Shown here in pieces: positions 1 to 5,023 of a stretch of DNA of 5,363 bases; within the stretch, counting starts at the first letter, position 1; each line of letters begins with the position of its first letter. Below the pieces are notes generated by a model. That model made no database searches, had not been told where the DNA came from, and saw only the letters and a program-made list of their open reading frames with translations. Origin of the DNA: Rubrobacteraceae bacterium (GTDB lineage Bacteria; Actinomycetota; Rubrobacteria; Rubrobacterales; Rubrobacteraceae); NCBI GenBank assembly GCA_021156345.1, contig JAJNDJ010000221.1:1-5363 (forward strand), read 5' to 3'. Position numbers and translations under genes: made by a program.

Positions 1-431
1 TCGCTCTCCGGGCCGGAGCGGGCGAACAGGTTGCCGAAGACGCAGTAGCGCCACAGCTCCGGCACGCCCACCAAGAGGGGGACGAAAGGAGAAGCGAAAG
101 TCTCCTGCCCGAGGTCTATGGCATGCCCAATGCTGCCGATCTCCGGCGAAGAATCGAAGGTGGAGCAGACTTTGTAGTGGAAAACCGGCGCGTTCAGCTC
201 CCGGAATCGCTTGAAGACGGGCAGCAGTTCCGCGTCCATCTCCGCCGTCGGCAGTGACCTGCTCACCCCAGCGACTCCTACTGCTTGGATGCCCTCGAAG
301 CGCCGGAGCTGCTCCGGACCGGGCGGCTCGACAAACAGGATCGTGCGAATCCCTAGGCGGGCGAGGGACTCCATCGCGTCGTTGGACCCGGTGAAGTCGT
401 CGCCGTAGAAGGCGAGGAGAAGTTGATTCAC
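1..431 (-). CDS. oiaK: DUF1537 four-carbon acid sugar kinase, N-terminal part (likely 3-oxo-isoapionate kinase OiaK), runs off left edge
   Basis: The first 143 residues of a kinase of the DUF1537 (four-carbon acid sugar kinase) family are present; the C-terminal nucleotide-binding part lies outside the window. Near the N-terminus is the family motif AFYGDDFTGSNDAMESL (residues 7-23), followed by the substrate-domain stretch HYKVCSTFDSSPEIGSIGHA (residues 85-104) and GNLFARSG (133-140). Family members phosphorylate C4 or branched keto/hydroxy acids: OtnK and DtnK act in threonate/erythronate use, OiaK on 3-oxo-isoapionate. The RLP gene 21 bases upstream favours OiaK, because that kinase supplies the RLP substrate in known apiose pathways; this is inference from context. 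The start chosen is GTG at 431. An in-frame stop lies four codons upstream, and the only SD-like run (AAAGGA, about 446-451) sits 14 bases from GTG but 5 bases from an in-frame ATT at 440, so the exact start is uncertain. The OtnK alternative cannot be excluded, as a threonate-type dehydrogenase lies at the other end of the window. Confidence 0.85.
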   Translation of the reverse strand, partial: MNQLLLAFYGDDFTGSNDAMESLARLGIRTILFVEPPGPEQLRRFEGIQAVGVAGVSRSLPTAEMDAELLPVFKRFRELNAPVFHYKVCSTFDSSPEIGSIGHAIDLGQETFASPFVPLLVGVPELWRYCVFGNLFARSGPES

Positions 432-452
432 TTCACTAATCTAGATCCTTTT

Positions 453-1640
453 CTATCGCGAGGGGGTCAGTGAGCCAAACTTCTCCATCGCTGCCCGCAG
501 CTCCGGGTGCTCGCGAGCGTGCTCTTCGAGAGGGATACCGTTCCTTGCGGCATCCCAGGCCTGCCGACGGTACGTTTCCGGAGCCTGCCCGCCCCACTGA
601 CCAGACGAGATGACCGGCATGATCGTCCTGTGATCGAACATCGGCTCCAGGCAAGATTTTATGGACTCCACCACGGAGTCGTCGGACTCCCAGAACTTGT
701 TCTGGATGCCGTTGACGTGGAGCTGGTCCACCCCCGCGAGCCGCCAGATCTTCTGGTAGGCCCTGAACTCCACACCTATATAAGGGTAACGGGTAAGCGC
801 GCCCCAGCCGTTGCGGTGCGCGTGGATCGGCAGCTGGCAACGCTCTTTCAGGTACGAAAACGCCGCTAGTCCCACGTTGTTGATGCCCACCATCACGCAG
901 GTACCGCCGGCGCGCAATACAGTGTCGTGGTGACGGAGCATCGCCTCCAGATCGTCGGTGATGTTGAAGGCGTACATCACCTTTCTTCCGGTTCTCTCGG
1001 CTACCTCGTTGACTACCCGCATTACCTCCTCGACTCTACGCTCCAGCGGCGAGTAGGGCGGGTTGGCGATTAGCTCGTCATCCTTGATGAAGTCGATGCC
1101 AACCTCGGCCAAATCACGCGCTAGCTCAGCGGTTTGCTCCGGAGTAAGTCCTACGCTGGGCTTGACTATGGTCCCGATGACGGGACGGTCGGCGGGCACT
1201 CCCGAGAGCTCCTTCGTCCCCTCGATTCCGAACCGCGGTCCCAGGTAAGCTTCCCCAAACGCTCGCGGCAATTCTAGGTCGAGCAGCCGCAGCGCGGAGA
1301 CCTCGGCCACCTCGTAGATGTTCCCCGCCACCGTCGCGATCAGGGCGGGCAGGTTAGTGCCGACGTTCTCCAAGGGGATGGAGATCTCAACCTCGGCGCG
1401 CCGGTAGCGCACCTTCTCGCCCGGGGCGTAGCGGGTGCCGGGTAAGCTCGGCGCGTTTACCGTTTCCAGTTCTTCTATGCGCTCTATTCGCGCACCGTGA
1501 CGCTGCAGCAGGGTATCCGTCTCTCCCGGGAGCTCGACGAAGGTACCGGAGGACTGTTCACCCGCAACAACTTCTGCGGCATGCTCCACAGGATGCGGGG
1601 TCTCGATCAGGTACGTCGCTACGATACGTTCGCTAATCAT
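453..1640 (-). CDS. RuBisCO-like protein (form IV type, OiaX/OiaT-like) with an internal C-terminal deletion
   Basis: This 395-residue protein is a RuBisCO large-subunit homologue. RLPs paired with DUF1537 kinases act on 3-oxo-isoapionate 4-phosphate, either decarboxylating it (OiaX) or cleaving it to 3-phosphoglycerate and glycolate (OiaT); which one applies here cannot be read from the sequence. The N-terminal domain spans about 1-140 and a TIM barrel follows. By motif alignment to spinach RuBisCO it keeps E28 (E60), N107 (N123), K160 in GTIVKPSVGL (K175), carbamate-type lysine K186 with D188 and E189 in FIKDDE, H275-R276 (H294-R295), H308 (H327), K315 (loop-6 K334) and S345 (S379). Position 177 is Ser162 and position 298 is Trp279, so it is not a true carboxylase. 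Between S345 and the QAWDAA helix there are about 28 fewer residues than in RuBisCO, removing strand 8 and its glycine-rich phosphate loop. The ATG at 1640 has GAGGG 8 bases upstream. It is transcribed with the kinase. The family call is firm; activity is doubtful. Confidence 0.9.
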   Translation of the reverse strand: MISERIVATYLIETPHPVEHAAEVVAGEQSSGTFVELPGETDTLLQRHGARIERIEELETVNAPSLPGTRYAPGEKVRYRRAEVEISIPLENVGTNLPALIATVAGNIYEVAEVSALRLLDLELPRAFGEAYLGPRFGIEGTKELSGVPADRPVIGTIVKPSVGLTPEQTAELARDLAEVGIDFIKDDELIANPPYSPLERRVEEVMRVVNEVAERTGRKVMYAFNITDDLEAMLRHHDTVLRAGGTCVMVGINNVGLAAFSYLKERCQLPIHAHRNGWGALTRYPYIGVEFRAYQKIWRLAGVDQLHVNGIQNKFWESDDSVVESIKSCLEPMFDHRTIMPVISSGQWGGQAPETYRRQAWDAARNGIPLEEHAREHPELRAAMEKFGSLTPSR

Positions 1641-1651
1641 GATCTACGCCC

Positions 1652-1780
1652 TCATTTCCCTAAGCCACCCCGGCACCATGGTATCTCAAGGTCAACCTCC
1701 TTGCTGCGCAAGCGCTCTTCGCGACCGCTCGCGATCAATATCTTGCCGCCTCCTCGCCGCTGTAATATGCTGCCGCACAT
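1652..1780 (-). CDS. Possible 42-codon leader ORF ahead of the RLP gene
   Basis: This is a short open frame from ATG at 1780 to TGA at 1652, encoding 42 residues beginning MCGSILQRRG and ending CRGGLGK. GAGG lies 6 bases upstream of the ATG. Its stop codon overlaps the GAGGG that serves as ribosome binding site of the RLP start at 1640, which would allow translational coupling. I recognise no domain; the product is basic and glycine-rich. The spacing and the SD are the only support, and a chance frame in GC-rich DNA is just as likely. It may also simply be part of the RLP 5' leader. Confidence 0.2.
   Translation of the reverse strand: MCGSILQRRGGGKILIASGREERLRSKEVDLEIPWCRGGLGK
1719..1734. 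promoter_or_regulatory. Candidate operator: TCGCGA-N4-TCGCGA
   Basis: Two copies of the self-complementary hexamer TCGCGA are separated by CCGC in the middle of the divergent intergenic region, which gives a perfect 16-base inverted repeat apart from its centre. Its placement between two divergent gene arms fits a regulator-binding site, but GC-rich DNA makes such repeats by chance more often and no regulator gene is in the window. Confidence 0.25.
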
Positions 1781-1816
1781 CGTCAACCTCGGTGCGGGGC
1801 GGAAAGGAGCAGCGGA

Positions 1817-2026
1817 ATGGGGGGCGATTTGGGTGGCAAGGCGGTGCTAGTGGCCGACCGCGAAGGCGCGGAAGCCGAGGCGTTCGGGCGGCTCGACGCC
1901 CTCGTCACCAGCGCCGGGATCTCCCTGTCACGACCCTACTTGCAGACCTCGCTCGAGCCCTGGCAGGAGACGCTGGACGTCAACCTCGAACAGGAGATGA
2001 TCTTCGAGTCGGAGGAGGAAGAATGA
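1817..2026 (+). pseudogene. Shrunken short-chain dehydrogenase (SDR) remnant, still open for 69 codons
   Basis: The 69-residue frame reads like pieces of a classical SDR joined together. The N-terminal strand GGKAVLV (residues 6-12) is followed at once by ADREGAEA, normally found well after the glycine-rich loop, then by EAFGRLDALVTSAGIS (21-36) and the helix-4 region EPWQETLDVNLE (47-58). An unrelated acidic tail then ends at TGA. Full SDRs have about 250 residues. The TGxxxGIG cofactor loop, the catalytic Ser, the YxxxK motif and the whole C-terminal half are absent, so it cannot be a working dehydrogenase. It nevertheless keeps a strong AAAGGAG at 1803-1809, 7 bases before the ATG, and its TGA overlaps the VOC start (ATGA at 2023-2026), so it may persist as a translated leader for that gene. 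The SDR origin is clear from the ordered motifs; the number of deletions (two or three) is inferred. Confidence 0.7.
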
Positions 2027-2439
2027 GAGATAATTCACCACGACCGCACCACCTCAACCTGGCAGTCGGCGGCGGCGACGTCGCCCGCACGGCCGACTTC
2101 TACCGCAACCTGCTGGAGCTGACCCCCGTCGAGCTGCCGCGCGACCAGGACTCCTACGGCGCCGCGATTGCGACGTTGCAGGACCCATGGGGCTACCAGT
2201 ACCACTTCATCCCTGATGACCCCGGCTTCGCCGCACGTCACGGGCTGTCGGTGAACCCGCTTGGCTCTGGACACCTCGCCTTTCGCGTGGACGACATCGC
2301 GGCGGTACGGGCGCGCCTTGACGCCGAGGGCATCCCCTACAGCGACATGGGCGAGTGGGCGATCAAGGGCTGGCATCAGCTCTTCTGCGCCGACCCCGAT
2401 GGCCGGGTGATCGAGTTCGTCATGAAATGCCCGGCGTAG
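2023..2439 (+). CDS. VOC (glyoxalase/bleomycin-resistance/extradiol dioxygenase) superfamily protein
   Basis: This 138-residue single-module-pair protein of the vicinal oxygen chelate fold is probably a cytosolic metal-dependent enzyme of unknown substrate. The first beta-alpha unit starts with HHLNLAV (residues 9-15) and the helix ARTADFYRNLLEL (21-33). The second starts with GHLAFRVDDIAAVRARLDAE (83-102) and ends in the typical closing strand DPDGRVIEFV (124-133). Likely metal ligands by position are His10, His84 and Glu131, with His61 in the YQYHFIPDD segment a further candidate. The length fits the family and no gap is seen. ATG at 2023 is preferred over a long upstream extension in the same frame: GGAGGAGG lies just before it and it overlaps the SDR remnant stop by ATGA, implying coupling. 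Glyoxalase, isomerase, epimerase and dioxygenase activities are all possible. Fold is certain, function unassigned. Confidence 0.85.
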   Translation: MRDNSPRPHHLNLAVGGGDVARTADFYRNLLELTPVELPRDQDSYGAAIATLQDPWGYQYHFIPDDPGFAARHGLSVNPLGSGHLAFRVDDIAAVRARLDAEGIPYSDMGEWAIKGWHQLFCADPDGRVIEFVMKCPA

Positions 2440-2491
2440 ACGCATAAGGCTTCGTCACCCTCCATGGCTACCATACGCTGGAGCAATAACT

Positions 2492-3445
2492 ATGAAAGAC
2501 AGGGTAAGCGACGAGATCCTAGCGAAAGGAGATCAGATACCTGAGAAGGTCGGTTTTGTGGGACTCGGGATCATGGGTGGGCCCATGGCGCGCAACCTCG
2601 CGCTGGCAGGCTACGAGCTCGTGCTCTACAACAGAACCCGCAGCAAAGCCGAGGAGCTGGCAGCAGAGGTGGGGGCAAAGGTAGCCGAAATCCCGAAGGA
2701 AGTCGCCCGGAGTAGTGGCGTGATCTTCACGATGCTCCCCGGTCCGCCGGAGGTCGAGGAGGTCGTGGCCGGAGAGGACGGCCTCCTGGAGGGAGCCGGG
2801 GAAGGCTCTCTGATCATCGACATGAGCACCTCCTCGCCCGTCCTGGCGCGGGAGCTGGCCCGTATCGCCCGCAAGCGGGGAGTCAGGACGCTCGACGCCC
2901 CGGTGAGCGGGGGCGACGTGGGGGCTGAAGAGGGGACGCTCTCGATCATGGTCGGCGGCGACAAGGAGGACTTCGAGCGCGCCAGGCCCCTGTTCGAGGT
3001 CATGGGCGAGACCGTGACCCACGTCGGCCCTTCAGGTACCGGCCAGCTCGTGAAGGCGGCCAACCAGATCGTGGTGGCACTCGTCATCGAGGCGGTTTCG
3101 GAGGCACTGGTCTTGGGCTCGAGGGGCGGCGTCGCCCCGGAGAAGATCCTGGAGGTGCTCTCCGGCGGACTCGCGGCCAACAAGGTGATGGAGGTCAAGC
3201 GGGAGAAGTTCCTGAACCACGACTTCGAGCCGGGCGGCAAGGTCGAGTTCCACCGCAAGGATCTGAGGATCGCCCTGGAAGCGGGCAGGGAGTACGGGGT
3301 GCCGCTGCCGGTCACGGCGGTGGTGTACCAGATGTTCGAGGCCCTGATGGCCGAAGGCCGGGGCGGCTTGGATCACTCGTCGCTGCTGACGGTCATCGAG
3401 GATTTGGCGCAGTGCAGGGTAGCATCGCCCCCGGAGAACCGATAG
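2492..3445 (+). CDS. garR: GarR-like 2-hydroxy-3-oxopropionate (tartronate semialdehyde) reductase, 3-hydroxyisobutyrate dehydrogenase family
   Basis: This 317-residue NAD(P)-dependent beta-hydroxyacid dehydrogenase has the Rossmann start VGFVGLGIMGGPMARNLA (20-37), the substrate-binding loop DAPVSGGDVGAEEGTL (135-150), the catalytic lysine K188 in GTGQLVKAANQ (182-192) and the C-terminal helical domain with NHDFEPG (242-248) and KDLRIALEA (256-264). The stretches DAPVSGGDVGAEEGTLSIMV and GLDHSSLL resemble tartronate semialdehyde reductases (GarR/GlxR), which reduce tartronate semialdehyde to D-glycerate in glyoxylate or glucarate use. The exact substrate within this family is inferred. Beside an RLP that may release glycolate, such a reductase would close a glycolate-glyoxylate-glycerate route. 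The ATG at 2492 has GGAG 8 bases upstream. It gives about 18 extra N-terminal residues compared with typical members, but no in-frame start codon lies nearer the Rossmann strand. It lies 52 bases after the VOC gene and is probably cotranscribed with it. 3-Hydroxyisobutyrate dehydrogenase is the main alternative. Confidence 0.85.
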   Translation: MKDRVSDEILAKGDQIPEKVGFVGLGIMGGPMARNLALAGYELVLYNRTRSKAEELAAEVGAKVAEIPKEVARSSGVIFTMLPGPPEVEEVVAGEDGLLEGAGEGSLIIDMSTSSPVLARELARIARKRGVRTLDAPVSGGDVGAEEGTLSIMVGGDKEDFERARPLFEVMGETVTHVGPSGTGQLVKAANQIVVALVIEAVSEALVLGSRGGVAPEKILEVLSGGLAANKVMEVKREKFLNHDFEPGGKVEFHRKDLRIALEAGREYGVPLPVTAVVYQMFEALMAEGRGGLDHSSLLTVIEDLAQCRVASPPENR

Positions 3446-3554
3446 ACGCTTGGCACGAGTTTTGAGGTCACCGGCCCAGCAAGTCCACGAAAGCCGGGGC
3501 AGGCGACACTCTGCCCTCGAATATCGGAGTCCCGCCAACCATGAGAGGAGTAGA

Positions 3555-3602
3555 ATGGGCATCTCGGTCAGCATAAGTAGTCGGCGGGCAGCCAAAACGT
3601 GA
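3555..3602 (+). CDS. Possible 15-codon leader ORF ahead of the LLM oxidoreductase
   Basis: An ATG at 3555 follows a strong AGAGGAG (3544-3550, 4 bases of spacing) and opens a 15-codon frame, MGISVSISSRRAAKT, ending at TGA 3600-3602. That stop overlaps the GAGG (3601-3604) used by the next gene's TTG start at 3611. The arrangement of good SD, minimal cistron and stop embedded in the next SD fits a coupling leader peptide. No run of a single amino acid suggests classical attenuation. Chance cannot be excluded in 165 bases of intergenic sequence. Confidence 0.35.
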   Translation: MGISVSISSRRAAKT

Positions 3603-3610
3603 GGTAACCA

Positions 3611-4510
3611 TTGAAGATCGGTGTGAAGATCCCCAACGATAGTGCCAAGGCCCACGACATAGGCCTCACCAACATGGGGCGACTGGCAGAAGAGGCAGGC
3701 GCGGACAGCCTCTGGGTAAACGACCACCTCCTGATGGTAGAGAGCGGGCGCTCGCCCTACCCGTTCACCCCGGACGGCGCTTTCCCTTGGCCTATGGACC
3801 TGCCCAGATACGAATGTCTTACAGCCGCTTCTTTCCTGGCCGCCACCACCTCAAGGTGCAGGGTCGGTACCTCGGTCCTCATCCTCCCGCAGCGCAACGT
3901 CCTGGAGCTAGCGAAGACAACCGCGACCCTGGACGCCTTGAGCGGAGGTCGCTTCGTACTCGGGATCGGTGTCGGGTGGTTCGCCGAGGAGATGGAGGCG
4001 CTCGGCTACCAGTTCGACACTCGCGGGCGGCGCACCGACGAGATGATCGAGGTTCTGCGGCACTGCTGGACGGGGAGACCCCAGCCCTTCCAGGGTAAAG
4101 AAATCGCCGTGCCGGAGGGCCTGATCTTCGAGCCGCGGCCCTCCCAACCGAACGGCCCTCCCATCCTCGTCGGCGGGATGAGCCGGGCGGCGCTCAGACG
4201 CGCCGCGCAGCGCGGCGACGGCTGGCTCGCCTTCCAAAGAGGGGAGCTCGACGCTGGGCAGCTCGAGGACCTGCTCGAGACACTAGAAGACTTTCGTGAG
4301 AAAGCCGGGCGGCTCGACGAGTCCTTCAGCCACGTTATGCAGCTGAGTAGTTCTCCCGGGATGGCGCCCGGGCTGCCGGAGTTCGCCGTCCGGGTGCAGG
4401 AACTTGGGTTCGACGAGCTGATAATAAATCCCCCTTGGGAGGATCTTGTGCAAGCAGAAGAACTGATAGACCAGGTCAAAACCACAGTCTCGACCAGCGG
4501 CGCGTCCTGA
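3611..4510 (+). CDS. Luciferase-like (LLM class, probably F420-dependent) oxidoreductase
   Basis: This 299-residue TIM-barrel protein of the bacterial luciferase-like family resembles the subgroup of F420-dependent LLM proteins common in actinobacteria. The N-terminal strand MKIGVKIPND is followed by AEEAGADSLWVNDHLL (26-41). The family signature TATLDALSGGRFVLGIGVGW (104-123) and the EEMEALG helix start (126-132) are intact, as is the strand GPPILVGGMSRAALRRAA (182-199). A C-terminal FDELIINPPW segment (267-276) closes the barrel. Members catalyse F420- or FMN-dependent hydride transfer or monooxygenation on varied substrates; no substrate is visible here. Start: TTG at 3611 has GAGG 6 bases upstream and begins exactly at the first barrel strand, so the rare start is well supported. 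It follows the GarR gene by 165 bases that hold a small leader frame, so it could be read through or separately expressed. Cofactor choice (F420 rather than FMN) is inferred from family resemblance. Confidence 0.85.
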   Translation: MKIGVKIPNDSAKAHDIGLTNMGRLAEEAGADSLWVNDHLLMVESGRSPYPFTPDGAFPWPMDLPRYECLTAASFLAATTSRCRVGTSVLILPQRNVLELAKTTATLDALSGGRFVLGIGVGWFAEEMEALGYQFDTRGRRTDEMIEVLRHCWTGRPQPFQGKEIAVPEGLIFEPRPSQPNGPPILVGGMSRAALRRAAQRGDGWLAFQRGELDAGQLEDLLETLEDFREKAGRLDESFSHVMQLSSSPGMAPGLPEFAVRVQELGFDELIINPPWEDLVQAEELIDQVKTTVSTSGAS

Positions 4511-4727
4511 CGGTGGAGGCACGATCCCGCCCGATCAAGCCTAGCATCGGTGTGAGGAGCACTCTGTTCCGCACCACGCTCACGAGAACGCGCCATCGAG
4601 ACGCCCGGTCCCCGCACGTCCTCCCCGCGGAGAACCGTTGCTACGATGTGACCCGGCCCAAGGGGGATACTAGCAAAGTAAAGGGCCGAGACCCCGTAGG
4701 AACCCCAGCCCTCAAGGTGGAACGCTA
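4511..4727. other. Intergenic stretch with no supported gene
   Basis: These 217 bases follow the LLM stop. Open frames here start within or continue from neighbouring genes in other frames and show no family motifs that I trust. A hairpin-plus-T-run terminator is not evident on either strand. A minus-strand stretch around 4600-4710 faintly resembles the end of a PLP-dependent cysteine synthase, but too weakly to annotate. Confidence 0.5.
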
Positions 4728-4844
4728 CTAGTTCCGAGGCGCCTTGCGCACCACCTTCCGTCGCCCGCGCGAGCCGTGATCGTCAAAGACCTCGTCGGTG
4801 GTTAGCAGGGTCCAAAGACGCTTTATACGCTTCCAGTGGGTCAT
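4728..4844 (-). CDS. Small basic hypothetical protein (38 residues)
   Basis: A short minus-strand frame from ATG at 4844 to TAG at 4728 encodes 38 residues (MTHWKRIKRLWTLLTTDEVF, then a basic tail). The support is a textbook AAGGAG 7 bases before the ATG and an AT-rich leader with two palindromes upstream, unlike the surrounding GC-rich DNA. The product has 11 Lys/Arg and 4 Asp/Glu residues. An N-terminal amphipathic basic-aromatic segment (HWKRIKRLWTLL, 3-14) is followed by an acidic patch (DEVFDD, 17-22) and a basic tail (RGRRKVVRK, 26-34). There is no signal peptide or membrane segment. I do not recognise a family. It could be a nucleic-acid-binding small protein, a leader peptide, or the preserved start of a lost gene. 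Confidence 0.45.
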   Translation of the reverse strand: MTHWKRIKRLWTLLTTDEVFDDHGSRGRRKVVRKAPRN

Positions 4845-4848
4845 GCCC

Positions 4849-4856
4849 AATCTCCT
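4849..4856 (-). promoter_or_regulatory. Strong Shine-Dalgarno for the 38-residue small gene
   Basis: The minus strand reads AGAAGGAGATTGGGC directly before the ATG at 4844, placing AGGAG 7 bases from the start. This near-consensus site is the main reason to treat the small frame as a gene. Confidence 0.6.
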
Positions 4857-4882
4857 TCTAAAATTGAAGTTTCGAATTACAA

Positions 4883-4900
4883 CCAGAGTATATGCTCTGG
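4883..4900. promoter_or_regulatory. Candidate operator palindrome CCAGAG-N6-CTCTGG
   Basis: CCAGAGTATATGCTCTGG is an 18-base palindrome with one mismatched pair in its AT-rich centre. It lies 39-56 bases upstream of the minus-strand small gene start, in the most AT-rich part of the window, where a promoter would be expected. TATACT on the minus strand inside it (4892-4887) resembles a -10 box, so a bound protein would block polymerase. No good -35 hexamer is seen at 16-18 bases. Confidence 0.4.
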
Positions 4901-4901
4901 G

Positions 4902-4917
4902 CACATAGTAGTATGTG
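4902..4917. promoter_or_regulatory. Second candidate operator palindrome CACATA-GTAG-TATGTG
   Basis: A 16-base inverted repeat with 6-base arms and a 4-base centre begins one base beyond the CCAGAG palindrome. The different arm sequence means either two regulators or one hairpin-rich leader. It resembles the AT-centred operators bound by GntR-type regulators only in a general way. Confidence 0.35.
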
Positions 4918-5023
4918 AATGCGTTCGCTATGGCAGCCCACAGCGATTCTCGGCCAGGCTGACGCAGAGCTCACCAAGACCGTGAGGCACTACACGAAGC
5001 ATGGACAACAGGCACGGGTTTGA

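Larger units (their letters stand above)
1641..1816. promoter_or_regulatory. Divergent intergenic region between the RLP-kinase arm and the SDR remnant-VOC arm
   Basis: These 176 bases separate the minus-strand RLP start from the plus-strand start at 1817, so promoters for both arms are expected here. What is visible is a symmetrical element TCGCGA-CCGC-TCGCGA at 1719-1734, which could be a repressor operator, and a TAATAT at 1763-1768 that could be a plus-strand -10 box, although no good -35 hexamer sits at the right distance. A strong AAAGGAG at 1803-1809 serves the 1817 start. No convincing sigma-70 pair is visible on the minus strand. A short minus-strand reading frame also occupies this stretch. 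Confidence 0.4.

Noticed and set aside
1639..2439. A single 266-codon plus-strand protein including the VOC domain
   Set aside because: The first about 128 residues have no VOC or other motif and cross the divergent promoter region and the SDR remnant in another frame. The VOC domain begins exactly at the ATG at 2023 with its own SD.
2626..3315. Long minus-strand frame opposite the GarR-like gene
   Set aside because: It is Ser/Pro/Thr-rich low-complexity translation mirroring GC-rich codons of a clearly real gene on the plus strand; no motifs and no SD-supported start.
3471..3497. CCGGC/GCCGG inverted repeat as an alternative attenuator stem
   Set aside because: Five-base arms with a loop of about 17 bases are expected by chance at this GC content.
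3497..3516. GGGCAG/CTGCCC hairpin after the GarR-like gene as a terminator
   Set aside because: The stem is only 6 base pairs and no T-run follows, so it does not qualify as an intrinsic terminator on either strand.
3032..3727. Minus-strand frame across the end of GarR and the start of the LLM gene
   Set aside because: It overlaps two well-supported genes antisense and shows no recognisable domain.
4006..4617. Minus-strand frame opposite the LLM gene
   Set aside because: Serine-rich shadow translation of the plus-strand coding sequence without family features.
4600..4710. Minus-strand stretch reading ALYFASIPLGPGHIVATVL, similar to the C-terminal part of cysteine synthases
   Set aside because: The resemblance is limited to about 20 residues, with no flanking homology or start; chance similarity is likely. 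A profile search would settle it.
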